Shown piece after piece: positions 1 to 8,951 of a stretch of DNA of 64,000 nucleotides. Within the stretch, counting starts at the first letter, position 1. Every line of letters starts with the position of its first letter. The notes under the pieces were generated by a model that saw only the letters and a program-made list of their open reading frames with translations, was not told the DNA's origin and did no database searches. Origin of the DNA: PALSA-505 sp036501145 (GTDB lineage: Bacteria; Actinomycetota; Actinomycetes; Streptosporangiales; Streptosporangiaceae). Location: NCBI GenBank assembly GCA_036501145.1, contig DASYAV010000199.1, positions 11,180-75,179 of the forward strand, read 5' to 3'. Both the position numbers and the translations under genes were made by a program.

Positions 1-1
1 G

Positions 2-1303
2 TGCTACGGCTACAACGCGATCTGGGCCAAGCATCTGCCCGCGCTTAATCTCGACTGCAACGGGTTCGAGATAGAAACCGTGATGAACATTCGCGCGGCC
101 AAAGCACGGCTGCGCGTTCAGGAAATACCCAGCTTCGAGAAGCCGCGGGTGCACGGGGAAAGCAACCTGCACGTCTTCGGCGACGGGTGGCGCATCCTGA
201 AGGCCATCACGACCGAGACGGTCGGCCCGCAGCGCCGGGTCAGCAGGCGCCAGGGCAGCCGCCGGACCATGCGCCACGGCGCCCCGGCGGTGTCCGGCCA
301 GCACTGGCCGGACACCGCGGCCACGGCCGGCGAGCCGGTGCGGCCGGGCATCCCGCGGCGGATCTCGGTGGTGATCTGCGCACACACCCTGCGGCGCCAG
401 CAGCAGACCTGCGCGGCGGTGGAATCGGTGCGGGCGCAGAGCTTCCAGAACCGGGAGATCATCGTGGTCGTCGACCACAACCCGGAGCTGCACGCGGCGC
501 TGACGGCCGCGCTGCCCGACGTCACCGTGGTGGAGAACCGCGAGGAACGCGGGCTGTCCGGCGCCAGGAACACCGGCGTGTACCACGCCCAGGGTGACGT
601 GGTCGCGTTCCTCGACGACGACGCGGAGGCCGACCCGGACTGGCTGAAGTTCCTCGCCGACTCCTACGCCGACCCGGCGGTGGCCGGCGTCGGCGGCCTC
701 ATCCTGCCCAGCTGGCAGCGGACCCGGCCGTCCTGGTTCCCCGGCGAGTTCGACTGGGTGGTCGGCTGCACCTACCGCGGCATGGCCGACTCCCGCGGGC
801 CGGTGCGGAACCTGCTCGGTGCCAGCGCCTCGTTCCGCCGGGAGGTGTTCGGCCTGGCCGGCGGCTTCCGCAGCGGCATCGGCCGGTCGGCCGGCAAGCG
901 GCCGCTCGGCTGCGAGGAGACCGAGTTCTGCATCAGGCTGAGCCAGCGCTCACCGGGGTCGGTGTTCCTGTTCGACGACCGGGCCGTGGTATGGCATCAG
1001 GTGCCCGCCGACCGGGGCAGGTTCGGCTACTTCCGGGCCCGCTGTTACGCGGAGGGCCTGTCCAAGGCGCAGGTGACCGCCAGCGTCGGGGCCGGCGACG
1101 GGCTCGCCGCCGAGCGCCGTTACGCGACCAGGACGCTGCCCCGGGCCGTGGGCCGGGCCACCGCGGACCTGCTGCGCGGCGACCTGTCCGGGGCCGGGCG
1201 GGCCGGGGCGATCGTGACCGGCCTGGGTGCCACGGCGGCCGGGTATGCGGCGGGCACAGTGCGGCGGCGCGGCCGCGCGTTCGAAGGCCCGCATGGCGTC
1301 TAG
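2..1303 (+). CDS. Tandem GT2-GT2 glycosyltransferase (5' partial)
   Basis: The gene enters from outside the window; the frame is open from base 2, giving about 433 C-terminal codons. The first ~70 residues look like the tail of a polyprenyl-phosphate-type family 2 glycosyltransferase (CYGYNAIWAKHLPAL, GFEIETVMNIRAAKA). From about nt 355 a second GT-A domain begins at RRISVVICAH, with the nucleotide-sugar/metal motif FLDDDAEAD and a late CEETEF acidic motif. The two domains are read in one frame, so this is a fusion. It overlaps the flippase gene by 11 nt and probably heads a glycan assembly operon, adding sugars on the cytoplasmic side of the membrane. The sugar donor cannot be read from the sequence. 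Confidence 0.85.
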   Translation, partial: CYGYNAIWAKHLPALNLDCNGFEIETVMNIRAAKARLRVQEIPSFEKPRVHGESNLHVFGDGWRILKAITTETVGPQRRVSRRQGSRRTMRHGAPAVSGQHWPDTAATAGEPVRPGIPRRISVVICAHTLRRQQQTCAAVESVRAQSFQNREIIVVVDHNPELHAALTAALPDVTVVENREERGLSGARNTGVYHAQGDVVAFLDDDAEADPDWLKFLADSYADPAVAGVGGLILPSWQRTRPSWFPGEFDWVVGCTYRGMADSRGPVRNLLGASASFRREVFGLAGGFRSGIGRSAGKRPLGCEETEFCIRLSQRSPGSVFLFDDRAVVWHQVPADRGRFGYFRARCYAEGLSKAQVTASVGAGDGLAAERRYATRTLPRAVGRATADLLRGDLSGAGRAGAIVTGLGATAAGYAAGTVRRRGRAFEGPHGV

Positions 1304-2675
1304 GACGTCCGCTCTTCCGCCGGGCCGGCCTGGTTCCAGGTCGGCCCGGCACGCCGTTACCCCGCCGCCCAGGATGGTCGCGCTGCGCAGGGAACTGGCC
1401 GACCCGCTGGCCCGTAACGGCTATGCGCTCATCGCCAACAGCGCGGCGACCGGTGGGCTCGGGGTGGTCTACTGGCTGCTGGTGGCCAGGGTCTACCCGG
1501 CCGCCGCGGTCGGCGTCGCGTCGGCGGTGTACGCGGCGATGAACCTGCTGGCCGGCTTCACCGCGCTGAACTTCAACGGTGCGCTGACCCGGTTCATCCC
1601 GAAGGCCGGCCGGGAGACCGGGCCGCTCATCAGCCGAGCCTACCTGGTGAGCATCGTGGCCTCGATCGGGCTGGCGGAGCTGTTTCTGCTGACGCTCCGC
1701 TGGTGGGGGCCGTCCTACTCCGAGCTCAGCGGGCCCCTCGTCGGGCTGATCTTCGTGGGCTGCGTGGTGGCCTGGGCCATCTTCACCCTGCAGGACAGCG
1801 CGCTGATCGGGCTGCGCGGCGCGTTCTGGGTGTTCCTGGAGAACACCCTGTTCGGCGTGGCGAAGATCGTGCTGCTGATCGCGCTGGCCCGGGTCCTGCC
1901 GCAGCACGGCGGCATCTACGTCTCCTGGATGCTGCCGGTCATCGTGGCCGTGCCGCTGATCAACGTGCTCATCTTCCGCAAGATGGTGCCCCGGCACGTG
2001 GCGGCCACCGGCGACGTCCAGCCGCCCAGCCGCCGCGAGGTCGGCCGGTTCCTGGCCGGCGACTACACCGGGGCGATGTGCCTGCTGGCCACGGTGAGCC
2101 TGATCCCGGTGGTGGTGGCCGCCCGCACGAGCCCGGCCGCCAACGCCTACTTCTACGTGGCCTGGCTGATCGTCGGCATCGTGGACATGGTCGGCATCAA
2201 CATGGGGATGTCGCTGACCGTCGAGGGTTCCTTCGACGCGGCCAGCCTCGCCGTCAACGGCCGCAAGGCGCTGCGCCGGGTGGTGTCGATGCTGCTCCCG
2301 TGCGCGGTGCTGCTGGCCGCGCTCGCGCCGTGGTGGCTGCGGCTGTTCGGGCCCGGCTACGCCGAGCACAGCACCCGGGTACTGGAACTGCTGGCCGCGG
2401 CCACCCTGCCGCGCGCGGTGACCGAGGTTTACCTGGGCGCGCTGCGCGCGCAGAACCGCACCTCACTGGTGGCGCTCATCCAGGCGATCCGGGCCGTGCT
2501 GATGCTGGGGCTGTGCGTGATCCTGGCCGGGACCTCCGGCACGGTGGGCGCCGCACTGGCGGTGCTGGCCACCCAGGTGGTCATCGCGGTGGGCATCAGC
2601 TTCGGGCTGTGGCGGGTGCTGACCGGTAACCGGAAGGCGGCCCGGCAAGCCGCCGGGAAGGTCGGCGTCCGGTGA
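1293..2675 (+). CDS. Wzx-like polysaccharide flippase (MOP superfamily)
   Basis: This is a polytopic membrane protein of about 460 residues with roughly twelve hydrophobic segments, starting in the region NGYALIANSAATGGLGVVYW. That opening, the first-helix layout and the size fit oligosaccharide flippases of the MOP (MviN/Wzx/MATE) superfamily, which move lipid-linked glycans across the membrane. The ATG at 1293 overlaps the glycosyltransferase stop and has GAAGG about 8 nt upstream; an ATG at 1374 is the alternative and would drop a Pro/Arg-rich leader. The stop overlaps the next GTG (GTGA at 2672), so the two genes are translationally coupled. Inference: it exports the lipid-linked product of the neighbouring glycosyltransferases. 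Confidence 0.8.
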   Translation: MASRTSALPPGRPGSRSARHAVTPPPRMVALRRELADPLARNGYALIANSAATGGLGVVYWLLVARVYPAAAVGVASAVYAAMNLLAGFTALNFNGALTRFIPKAGRETGPLISRAYLVSIVASIGLAELFLLTLRWWGPSYSELSGPLVGLIFVGCVVAWAIFTLQDSALIGLRGAFWVFLENTLFGVAKIVLLIALARVLPQHGGIYVSWMLPVIVAVPLINVLIFRKMVPRHVAATGDVQPPSRREVGRFLAGDYTGAMCLLATVSLIPVVVAARTSPAANAYFYVAWLIVGIVDMVGINMGMSLTVEGSFDAASLAVNGRKALRRVVSMLLPCAVLLAALAPWWLRLFGPGYAEHSTRVLELLAAATLPRAVTEVYLGALRAQNRTSLVALIQAIRAVLMLGLCVILAGTSGTVGAALAVLATQVVIAVGISFGLWRVLTGNRKAARQAAGKVGVR

Positions 2676-4864
2676 CCACACAGGCCAGCGGCCGCGACGG
2701 CCGCCTCACGCTGGAGCCCCCGCGCCCGGCCGGGCTGCCCGGCTGGGCCCCGGCGGCGGGGGTCGGCGCGCTGGCGGCGGCCGGGCTGATCCTGTTCTTC
2801 GCCTCACTGCGCGGCATCGACGTGACCCGGATGAACGGGCTCGGGCTCCTGTCGGTGCTGCCGGCCGGCGCGCTGGCCGGGGTGACGCTGACCGCGCTGG
2901 CGTTCGTCGCCGGGCTCGCCCTGCCGTCCGCGAACCGCGCGGTGCTCGGCGCCACGCTGGCCGGTCTGGTGGTCTGCCTGGACGGGGTCACCATGTTCAT
3001 CGAGCCGGAGCCACGGTTCCCCACCGCCTACCAGATCGCCGGCTACGTGGACTACATCAGCCACGCCGGGCACAGCGCCCCCGGGCTGGCCGCCTACTTC
3101 AGCTGGCCGGGCTTCTTCGCCCTGGTCTCGTTCGTGACCGGGGCGGCCGGCACACACGGCCTGCTCACCTTGCTGCGGGTGTGGCCGGTGGCCATCGACC
3201 TGCTCTGCCTGCCGCCGCTGTTCCTGCTCATGCGCAACCTGCGGCTGTCCTGGCGGGCGCGCTGGCTGGCCGGGTTGCTGTTCGCCGTGGGCAACTGGGT
3301 GGGCCAGGACTACTTCTCCCCGCAGGCGTTCGGCTACCTGCTCTACATCGTGTTCCTGGCCATCTTGGTGAACTGGTTCATCAAGCCCGGCACGCAGCGG
3401 CTCGCGGCGCTGCCCGCGGACACGCCGGGCCGGCCCGCGCGGTCCCGGCTGGGACGGCTGGACCGGCGGCTGTTCGGTGCCCTGCGGCCGGGCGAGCGGC
3501 TGTCCAGGCAGGCCAGCCCGGCGCAGCGGGCGTTCCTGCTCGCCCTGCTGATCGCGCTGTTCGCGGTGACGACGGCGAGCCACCAGCTGACGCCGTTCTT
3601 CATGATCGGCGCCTGCCTGGCCCTCGTCGTGGTGCGGCGGTGCACGCTGACCGGCCTGCCGGTGCTGCTCGTGGTGATCCTGGTCGGCTGGGTCAGTTTC
3701 GAGGCCGTCGGCTACTGGTACGGCCACCTGTCCGACATCTTCGGCGGCCTCGGTGACCTGGGTGTCAACGTGACGTCCAGCGTCGGCACCCGGCTGACCG
3801 GCAGTACATCGACGCACCTGCTGGCCCTGCGCGCCCGCGAAGTGCTGGCCGCGGCCATCGTCGGGCTGGCCGTGCTCGGCGCGCTGCGCCGCAGGCGGCA
3901 CGGGCTCAGCGACCGGGTGCTGCTGGCGCTGCTGGCCATGCCGCTGCTGATGGTCGGGCTGCAGAGCTACGGTGGCGAGATCGCGCTGCGGATCTACCTG
4001 TTCATGCTGCCGGCCGCGTGCGTGCTCGCCGCCTGCGCCTTCTTCCCCAGCCCGCGCCCGGCCGGGCCTGCCCAGCCGGGGTGGCTGGCCCGGGCCGGAT
4101 GGCTGGACCGGGTGGGATGGCTGGCCCGGGCGGCGTGGCTGCGGCGGCCCGGGCTGCCGGGCCTGGCGGTGCTGGTGGCCGGCGCGCTGGTCCTGCCGGC
4201 CGTGTTCTTCCTTGCCCGCTACGGCAATGAGGCTTTTGAGCAGACCCCGCCGGGCGAGCTGGCCGCGATGAACTGGGTGTACGCGCACGACGCGGGCGGA
4301 TCCCGGCTGCTGTGGCTGAGCATGTCACCGCAGACCGACGTTACCCCGGAGATGCCATGGGACTACGCGGGCCTGACCAGGGTCGTGTATATCCCCACGC
4401 TCGCCCCGCGCAACCCGGCCGACGTGGCCGCGACGGTGGCCGCGCTGAGCGGCGCCGGGCCCGGCTCCTACCTGATCACGACGCAGACCGAGGTGGCGGC
4501 GCTGCAGCAGACCGCCAGCTACCCGGCCGACTGGGGGGAGCGATTCGAGGCCGCGATGTCTGCCGCCCCGCGGGTGCGGGTCGCCTACACCACCGGCAGC
4601 GCTGTCGTGTACACGCTGTACTGGCCGACCGGCACCCCGCACCGGCCGCTCCAGCTGAGCGTGGCCGGCCCGACGCTGCCGGCCAACGGCTGGAACGTGG
4701 CCGCGGTGATCCTGCTCTGGGCCACCTTGGGGCTGCTCGCCGCGCGCGAGTTCATCAGGGTGCACCGGCCGGGCTCCGCGCTGATCCGCCGCTGCACCCT
4801 CGCCTCGCTGCCGTTGCTCACCCTGCTGACGGCCGCGGTCCTGCTGCGGTTCGTCATCCGCTAG
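2672..4864 (+). CDS. Polytopic membrane protein, GT-C/PMT-like
   Basis: The protein has 730 residues and about 12-14 hydrophobic segments. The motif VGQDYFSPQAFGYLLY, followed by a membrane segment, recurs in actinobacterial integral-membrane glycosyltransferase-like proteins of GT-C (mannosyltransferase/ArnT) type, which use polyprenyl-phosphate sugars outside the membrane. No clear catalytic DE/DD pair could be assigned in the first loop, so the enzymatic role is inference; a Wzy-like polymerase is the alternative. A tandem Trp-Leu repeat sits near residues 470-490 in a loop. The C-terminal ~200 residues after the last helix cluster (QTPPGELAAMNWVYAHD) look extracytoplasmic, with a final helix at the end. 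The GTG start overlaps the flippase stop. Confidence 0.65.
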   Translation: MTTQASGRDGRLTLEPPRPAGLPGWAPAAGVGALAAAGLILFFASLRGIDVTRMNGLGLLSVLPAGALAGVTLTALAFVAGLALPSANRAVLGATLAGLVVCLDGVTMFIEPEPRFPTAYQIAGYVDYISHAGHSAPGLAAYFSWPGFFALVSFVTGAAGTHGLLTLLRVWPVAIDLLCLPPLFLLMRNLRLSWRARWLAGLLFAVGNWVGQDYFSPQAFGYLLYIVFLAILVNWFIKPGTQRLAALPADTPGRPARSRLGRLDRRLFGALRPGERLSRQASPAQRAFLLALLIALFAVTTASHQLTPFFMIGACLALVVVRRCTLTGLPVLLVVILVGWVSFEAVGYWYGHLSDIFGGLGDLGVNVTSSVGTRLTGSTSTHLLALRAREVLAAAIVGLAVLGALRRRRHGLSDRVLLALLAMPLLMVGLQSYGGEIALRIYLFMLPAACVLAACAFFPSPRPAGPAQPGWLARAGWLDRVGWLARAAWLRRPGLPGLAVLVAGALVLPAVFFLARYGNEAFEQTPPGELAAMNWVYAHDAGGSRLLWLSMSPQTDVTPEMPWDYAGLTRVVYIPTLAPRNPADVAATVAALSGAGPGSYLITTQTEVAALQQTASYPADWGERFEAAMSAAPRVRVAYTTGSAVVYTLYWPTGTPHRPLQLSVAGPTLPANGWNVAAVILLWATLGLLAAREFIRVHRPGSALIRRCTLASLPLLTLLTAAVLLRFVIR

Positions 4865-4892
4865 ACGCACGCAAACTGGGGGGACCAGCACG

Positions 4893-7800
4893 ATGACGGA
4901 GACAGTGGAGTTCAGCGCGGCCAGGGTGACCCCGGCTCCCCGGACGGCACCGCTATCGCATGAGCAGGAGCAGCTGTGGCTGCTGCACCGGCTCGCGCCG
5001 GACCTGCCGCTGGACAACGAGTGCGTGGCGGTGACGCTGCACGGCCCGCTGGACGCCGGCCTGCTGCGGGAGAGCCTGGCCGCGGTGACCGCCCGGCACG
5101 AGATCTGGCGCACCGTCGTCGGCACCGAGGACGGCCGCCCGGTGCAGCTGGTGGGCGGGGGGAGCGGGTACGAATGGTCGGCGGCCGACTTCAGCAAGCT
5201 TGCGCCGGCCGAACGCGAGGCCGAGTCGCTGCACCACGCGGGCAAGCTGCTGCGGCGGCCGTTCGACCTGGCCACCGGGCCGTTGCTGCGCGTCGCGCTG
5301 ATCCGGCTGGACACCGGGCGGCACCGGCTGTTCGCCGTCTGGCACCGGGTCGCCTGCGACCGGGCCTCGGTGACCGGGGTGCTGCTGCCCGAGCTGCACG
5401 AACTGTACGACGCGCGGCTGGCGGACCGGGCCGGCGAGCTCCCCCCGGTGGACCAGCAGTACTCCGACCACGCGGCCCGCCAGCGGGCCGGGCAGCCCGG
5501 CGGGCAGCCGGACGGGCCGGGGCTGCGGTTCTGGCGGGAGTACCTGGCCGGCGCGCCCACCTTGCTTGAGCTGCCCGCCGACCACCGGCGGCCGGGCCGG
5601 CAGAGCTACCGCGGCGCCGTTTACCCATTCGGCCTCGGCGCCGGGCTGACCGGGGCGCTGCGCGAACTGGCCGGGCGCGAGCAGGTGACGCCGCGGACGG
5701 TCCTGGCCGCGGCGTTCAGCGCGCTGCTGCAGCGCTACACCGGGCAGGACGACCTGCTGCTGGGCGTCTCGGTGCCCGGGCGCGCACCCGGGCAGCGCGC
5801 CATGGGGCTCTACACCCGCACCACGGTGCTGCGCGCCGACCTGTCCGGCCAGCCCAGCACCCAGGACCTGCTCCGCCGGGCGCACGCGGCCAGCGAGGCG
5901 GCCCGCGGCCACGCCGAGGTGCCACTGGACGCGATCGTGCAGGAGGTGCAGCCGGAGCGCAGCCTGGCCTGCCACCCGCTGGTGCAGGTGCTGCTGGCGT
6001 TCGAGCCGGAGCCGCCGGCGATGCCGGCGGGCTGGCAGCTGACCACCCCGGGGATCCACACCGACACGGCCAAGTTCGACCTGTGCCTGGAGCTGGACGA
6101 GCGGCCGGACGAGCTGACCGGGCGGTTCATCTACAGCAGCGACCTGTTCGACCCCGGCACGATCGCCCGGCTGGCCGGGCACTGGCGGACGCTGCTCGCC
6201 GCCATGGTCGCGCAGCCGTCGCGGCCGGTGCGGCAGCTGCCCATGCTGACCGGGCCGGAGACCCAGCAGCTGCTGAGCGACTGGAGCACCGGGCCGGAGC
6301 CGCCCGCCGGGCCGGACATCGTGACCCTGATCGGCGAGCAGGCCAGGATCCGGCCGGACGACATCGCGGTGAGCTGCGGATCCGAGCAGCTCAGCTACCG
6401 CCAGCTGACCGAGCGGGCCGGCCGGCTGGCCCGGCACCTGCGCGAGCGCGGCGCCGGCCCCGAGGTGCCGGTCGGCGTCTGCCTCGACCGGTCGCTCGGC
6501 CAGGTGACCGCGCTGCTGGCCATCCTGCGGGCCGGGGCGGCGTACGTCACGCTTGACCCCGACGCGCCGGCCGAGCGGAGCGAGCTCGTGATCCGGGACA
6601 CCCAGATGCCGCTGCTGATCACCCAGGAGCGGCTGCGGCCCGCCCTGCCCGTCACCGACGCGCAGCTGGTGAGCCTGGACGGCGACCACGCGCTGATCGA
6701 GCAGCAGAGCGCGGGCGAGCCGCCCGGCGAGCCGTCTGCCGGGCAGCTGGCCTACATCATCTACACCTCCGGGTCGACCGGCCGGCCCAAGGGCGTGATG
6801 GTCGAGCGCGGCGCGCTGTCCGCGCACATGCGAGCCATGATCGCCGAGTACCGGCTCGGGCCGGGCGACCGGGTGCTGCAGTTCAGCCAGTACAGCGCGG
6901 ACGCGTCGCTGGAACAGATGCTGCCCGCGCTGGCCGCGGGCTGCCACCTGGTGGTCCGGGGCAGCGAGATCTGGCCGGCCCGGCAGCTGCTGGCCGAGCT
7001 AACCGCCGGCCAGGTGACGGTGATGAACCTGTCCCCCGCGCACTGGCAGCAGGTGGTGCGCGAGTGGACCGAGACCGGGGCGGCGCTGGACGGCCTGCGG
7101 CTGCGGCTGGTGATCCTCGGCGGCGAGCGGCTCAGCCCGCAGGCGGTGGCCGAGTGGCGGGAGCTGGGCCTGCCGAGGGTCCGGCTGGCGAACGCCTACG
7201 GGCCGACCGAGACCACAATCACCGCCACGCTCGGCGAGGCCGGCGAGGAGCACGACCTGATCACCATCGGGCGGCCGCTGGCCGGGCGCAGCATGTACAT
7301 CCTGGACCGGGCCGGGCAGCCGGTCCCGGTGGGTGTGTTCGGCGAGCTGCACATCGGCGGCCCGCTGCTGGCCCGCGGGTACCTGAACCAGCCGGCCCTG
7401 ACCGAGGAACGCTTCGTGCCCGACCCGTTCGCCGCGCACCCGGGCGGGCGGCTGTACCGGACCGGGGACCTGGTGCGCTACCTGCCCGACGGGCGGCTCG
7501 ACTGCGCCGGCCGCAACGACGAGCAGGTGAAGGTCCGCGGCTTCCGGATCGAGCTCGGCGAGGTGGAGGCGGTGCTGGCGGAGCACCCGGCGGTGGCCGA
7601 GGCCGTCGTCGTGGCCCAGGGCGACAGCGGCGACAAGGAACTGGTCGCGTTCGTGGTGACCCGCACCGGGGAACCGCTGCCGGACGGCGAGCTGCGCCGC
7701 TACCTGGCCGCCAAGCTCCCCCGGCACATGCGCCCTGCCGCGGTCGAGCAGCTGGCCGAGCTGCCCCGGCTGGCCACCGGCAAGCCGGACCGGCGCAGGC

Positions 7801-8951
7801 TGCCGCGGGTCGAGCGGGCCACCCGCCGGGACGGGACGCCGTACCTGCCGCCGCGGACGCTGGCCGAGCAGCAGCTGGTGCGGATCTGGGAGGAACTGCT
7901 GGAGCCCCGGCCGATCGGCATCCAGGACAACTTCTTCCACCTGGGCGGGCACTCGCTGCTGGCCGCGCAGCTGGTGGACCGGATCGAGCGGGCGACGGGG
8001 CAGAAGCTGGCGCTGTCCACGCTGTTCGCCGGGCCCACGGTGGAACAGCTCGCCGCGGCGCTGCAGTCCGGCGGGCCGGCGGGCACCAGCCGGGTGCGCG
8101 TGCTGCCGGTGCAGGGCACCGGGAGCAGGCCACCGTTCTTCTTCCTGCACGGGGACTGGACCGGCGGCGCGTTCTACTGCTTCGCGCTGGCCCGGGCGTG
8201 CGGCCCGGAGCAGCCGTTCCACGTGCTGGAGCCGTACAAGTTCAGCGCCCGCGACGAAGTGCCAACCGTCGAGGAGGTCGCGGCGGCGCACATCGACGCG
8301 GTGCGCCAGGTGCAGCCCGCGGGACCCTACCGGCTGGGCGGCTTCTGCAACGGCGGGCTGCTGGCCTACGAGATGGCCCGGCAGCTGGAGCGCGACGGGC
8401 AGCAGGTCGAATTCCTCGGGCTGGTCGATCCGTCGCCGCCGGTGCAGGCCAGCCTGCTCAGCGCGGTGTGCGACCAGGTGCACCGGCTGCGGCGCGGCCC
8501 GGCGGCCAGGCGGGCGGACCTGTACCTGTGGGCGCGGCACGCGCAGCGGCACGTGTACCGGCGGCTGCGGCCGAACGGCAGCCGGGTGACCGACTTCGGG
8601 AAGCTGCTGGTGATCGATCCGCGGCTGGACCGGATGTTCCCGCCGCGGGACGCGCTGTACGCCGACTTCATCGGCGTGCTCACCTGGGCTGCGGCGCGCT
8701 ACCGCACCGGCATCTACTCCGGTGGGGTCACGTTCTACTGGGCCCGGGAGGAACCGGGCATCGCGCGCACCTGGCGGCCGGTCATCGGGCGGAAGACGGC
8801 GGCGGACGTCGAGGAGCATCCGGTCCCCGGCACGCACATGGCCACCATCACCGACCACATCGAGGAACTGGCCGCGGTGCTCGCCGACGGACTGGCCCGC
8901 GCCGGGCAGCCCGGCGGGCGGCGGGCGGCCGCGGCGGCGGGGACGCCATGA
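4893..8951 (+). CDS. Single-module NRPS, C-A-PCP-TE
   Basis: The protein has 1352 residues and is cytoplasmic. A condensation-type domain covers about residues 20-450, but the C3 motif is HRVACDR at 151-157 instead of HHxxxDG, so the catalytic second His is Arg. The adenylation domain (about 465-960) is intact: YTSGSTGRPKG at 624, NAYGPTE at 767, YRTGDLVRYLPDGR, and the ATGKPDRR lysine motif. The carrier protein has GGHSLL with the phosphopantetheine serine at 1021. The C-terminal thioesterase has GFCNGG, putting Cys1152 where Ser is usual. The ATG has a GGGGGGA ribosome site, and the stop overlaps the GNAT start (ATGA). Inside a glycan locus this suggests that an activated amino acid is attached to a sugar or lipid carrier; that role is inference. 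Confidence 0.88.
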   Translation: MTETVEFSAARVTPAPRTAPLSHEQEQLWLLHRLAPDLPLDNECVAVTLHGPLDAGLLRESLAAVTARHEIWRTVVGTEDGRPVQLVGGGSGYEWSAADFSKLAPAEREAESLHHAGKLLRRPFDLATGPLLRVALIRLDTGRHRLFAVWHRVACDRASVTGVLLPELHELYDARLADRAGELPPVDQQYSDHAARQRAGQPGGQPDGPGLRFWREYLAGAPTLLELPADHRRPGRQSYRGAVYPFGLGAGLTGALRELAGREQVTPRTVLAAAFSALLQRYTGQDDLLLGVSVPGRAPGQRAMGLYTRTTVLRADLSGQPSTQDLLRRAHAASEAARGHAEVPLDAIVQEVQPERSLACHPLVQVLLAFEPEPPAMPAGWQLTTPGIHTDTAKFDLCLELDERPDELTGRFIYSSDLFDPGTIARLAGHWRTLLAAMVAQPSRPVRQLPMLTGPETQQLLSDWSTGPEPPAGPDIVTLIGEQARIRPDDIAVSCGSEQLSYRQLTERAGRLARHLRERGAGPEVPVGVCLDRSLGQVTALLAILRAGAAYVTLDPDAPAERSELVIRDTQMPLLITQERLRPALPVTDAQLVSLDGDHALIEQQSAGEPPGEPSAGQLAYIIYTSGSTGRPKGVMVERGALSAHMRAMIAEYRLGPGDRVLQFSQYSADASLEQMLPALAAGCHLVVRGSEIWPARQLLAELTAGQVTVMNLSPAHWQQVVREWTETGAALDGLRLRLVILGGERLSPQAVAEWRELGLPRVRLANAYGPTETTITATLGEAGEEHDLITIGRPLAGRSMYILDRAGQPVPVGVFGELHIGGPLLARGYLNQPALTEERFVPDPFAAHPGGRLYRTGDLVRYLPDGRLDCAGRNDEQVKVRGFRIELGEVEAVLAEHPAVAEAVVVAQGDSGDKELVAFVVTRTGEPLPDGELRRYLAAKLPRHMRPAAVEQLAELPRLATGKPDRRRLPRVERATRRDGTPYLPPRTLAEQQLVRIWEELLEPRPIGIQDNFFHLGGHSLLAAQLVDRIERATGQKLALSTLFAGPTVEQLAAALQSGGPAGTSRVRVLPVQGTGSRPPFFFLHGDWTGGAFYCFALARACGPEQPFHVLEPYKFSARDEVPTVEEVAAAHIDAVRQVQPAGPYRLGGFCNGGLLAYEMARQLERDGQQVEFLGLVDPSPPVQASLLSAVCDQVHRLRRGPAARRADLYLWARHAQRHVYRRLRPNGSRVTDFGKLLVIDPRLDRMFPPRDALYADFIGVLTWAAARYRTGIYSGGVTFYWAREEPGIARTWRPVIGRKTAADVEEHPVPGTHMATITDHIEELAAVLADGLARAGQPGGRRAAAAAGTP

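Noticed and set aside
61..90. GGTTCGAG resembling a tRNA T-loop
   Set aside because: It lies in frame inside the glycosyltransferase coding sequence and no cloverleaf can be built around it.
933..2369. 478-codon minus-strand open frame
   Set aside because: Rich in Gln/His/Arg/Gly, no domain; it is the antisense shadow of the glycosyltransferase and flippase genes in GC-rich DNA.
2804..4288. 494-codon minus-strand open frame
   Set aside because: Low-complexity His/Gln/Arg sequence antisense to the GT-C-like membrane gene; no ribosome site or motif.
4953..6947. 664-codon minus-strand open frame
   Set aside because: Antisense shadow of the NRPS condensation and adenylation domains.
6999..8858. 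619-codon minus-strand open frame
   Set aside because: Antisense shadow of the NRPS A, PCP and TE domains.
7064..8947. Plus-strand open frame leading into the GNAT
   Set aside because: Arg/Ala/Gly-rich alternate frame of the NRPS; the GNAT really starts at the ATGA overlap at 8948.
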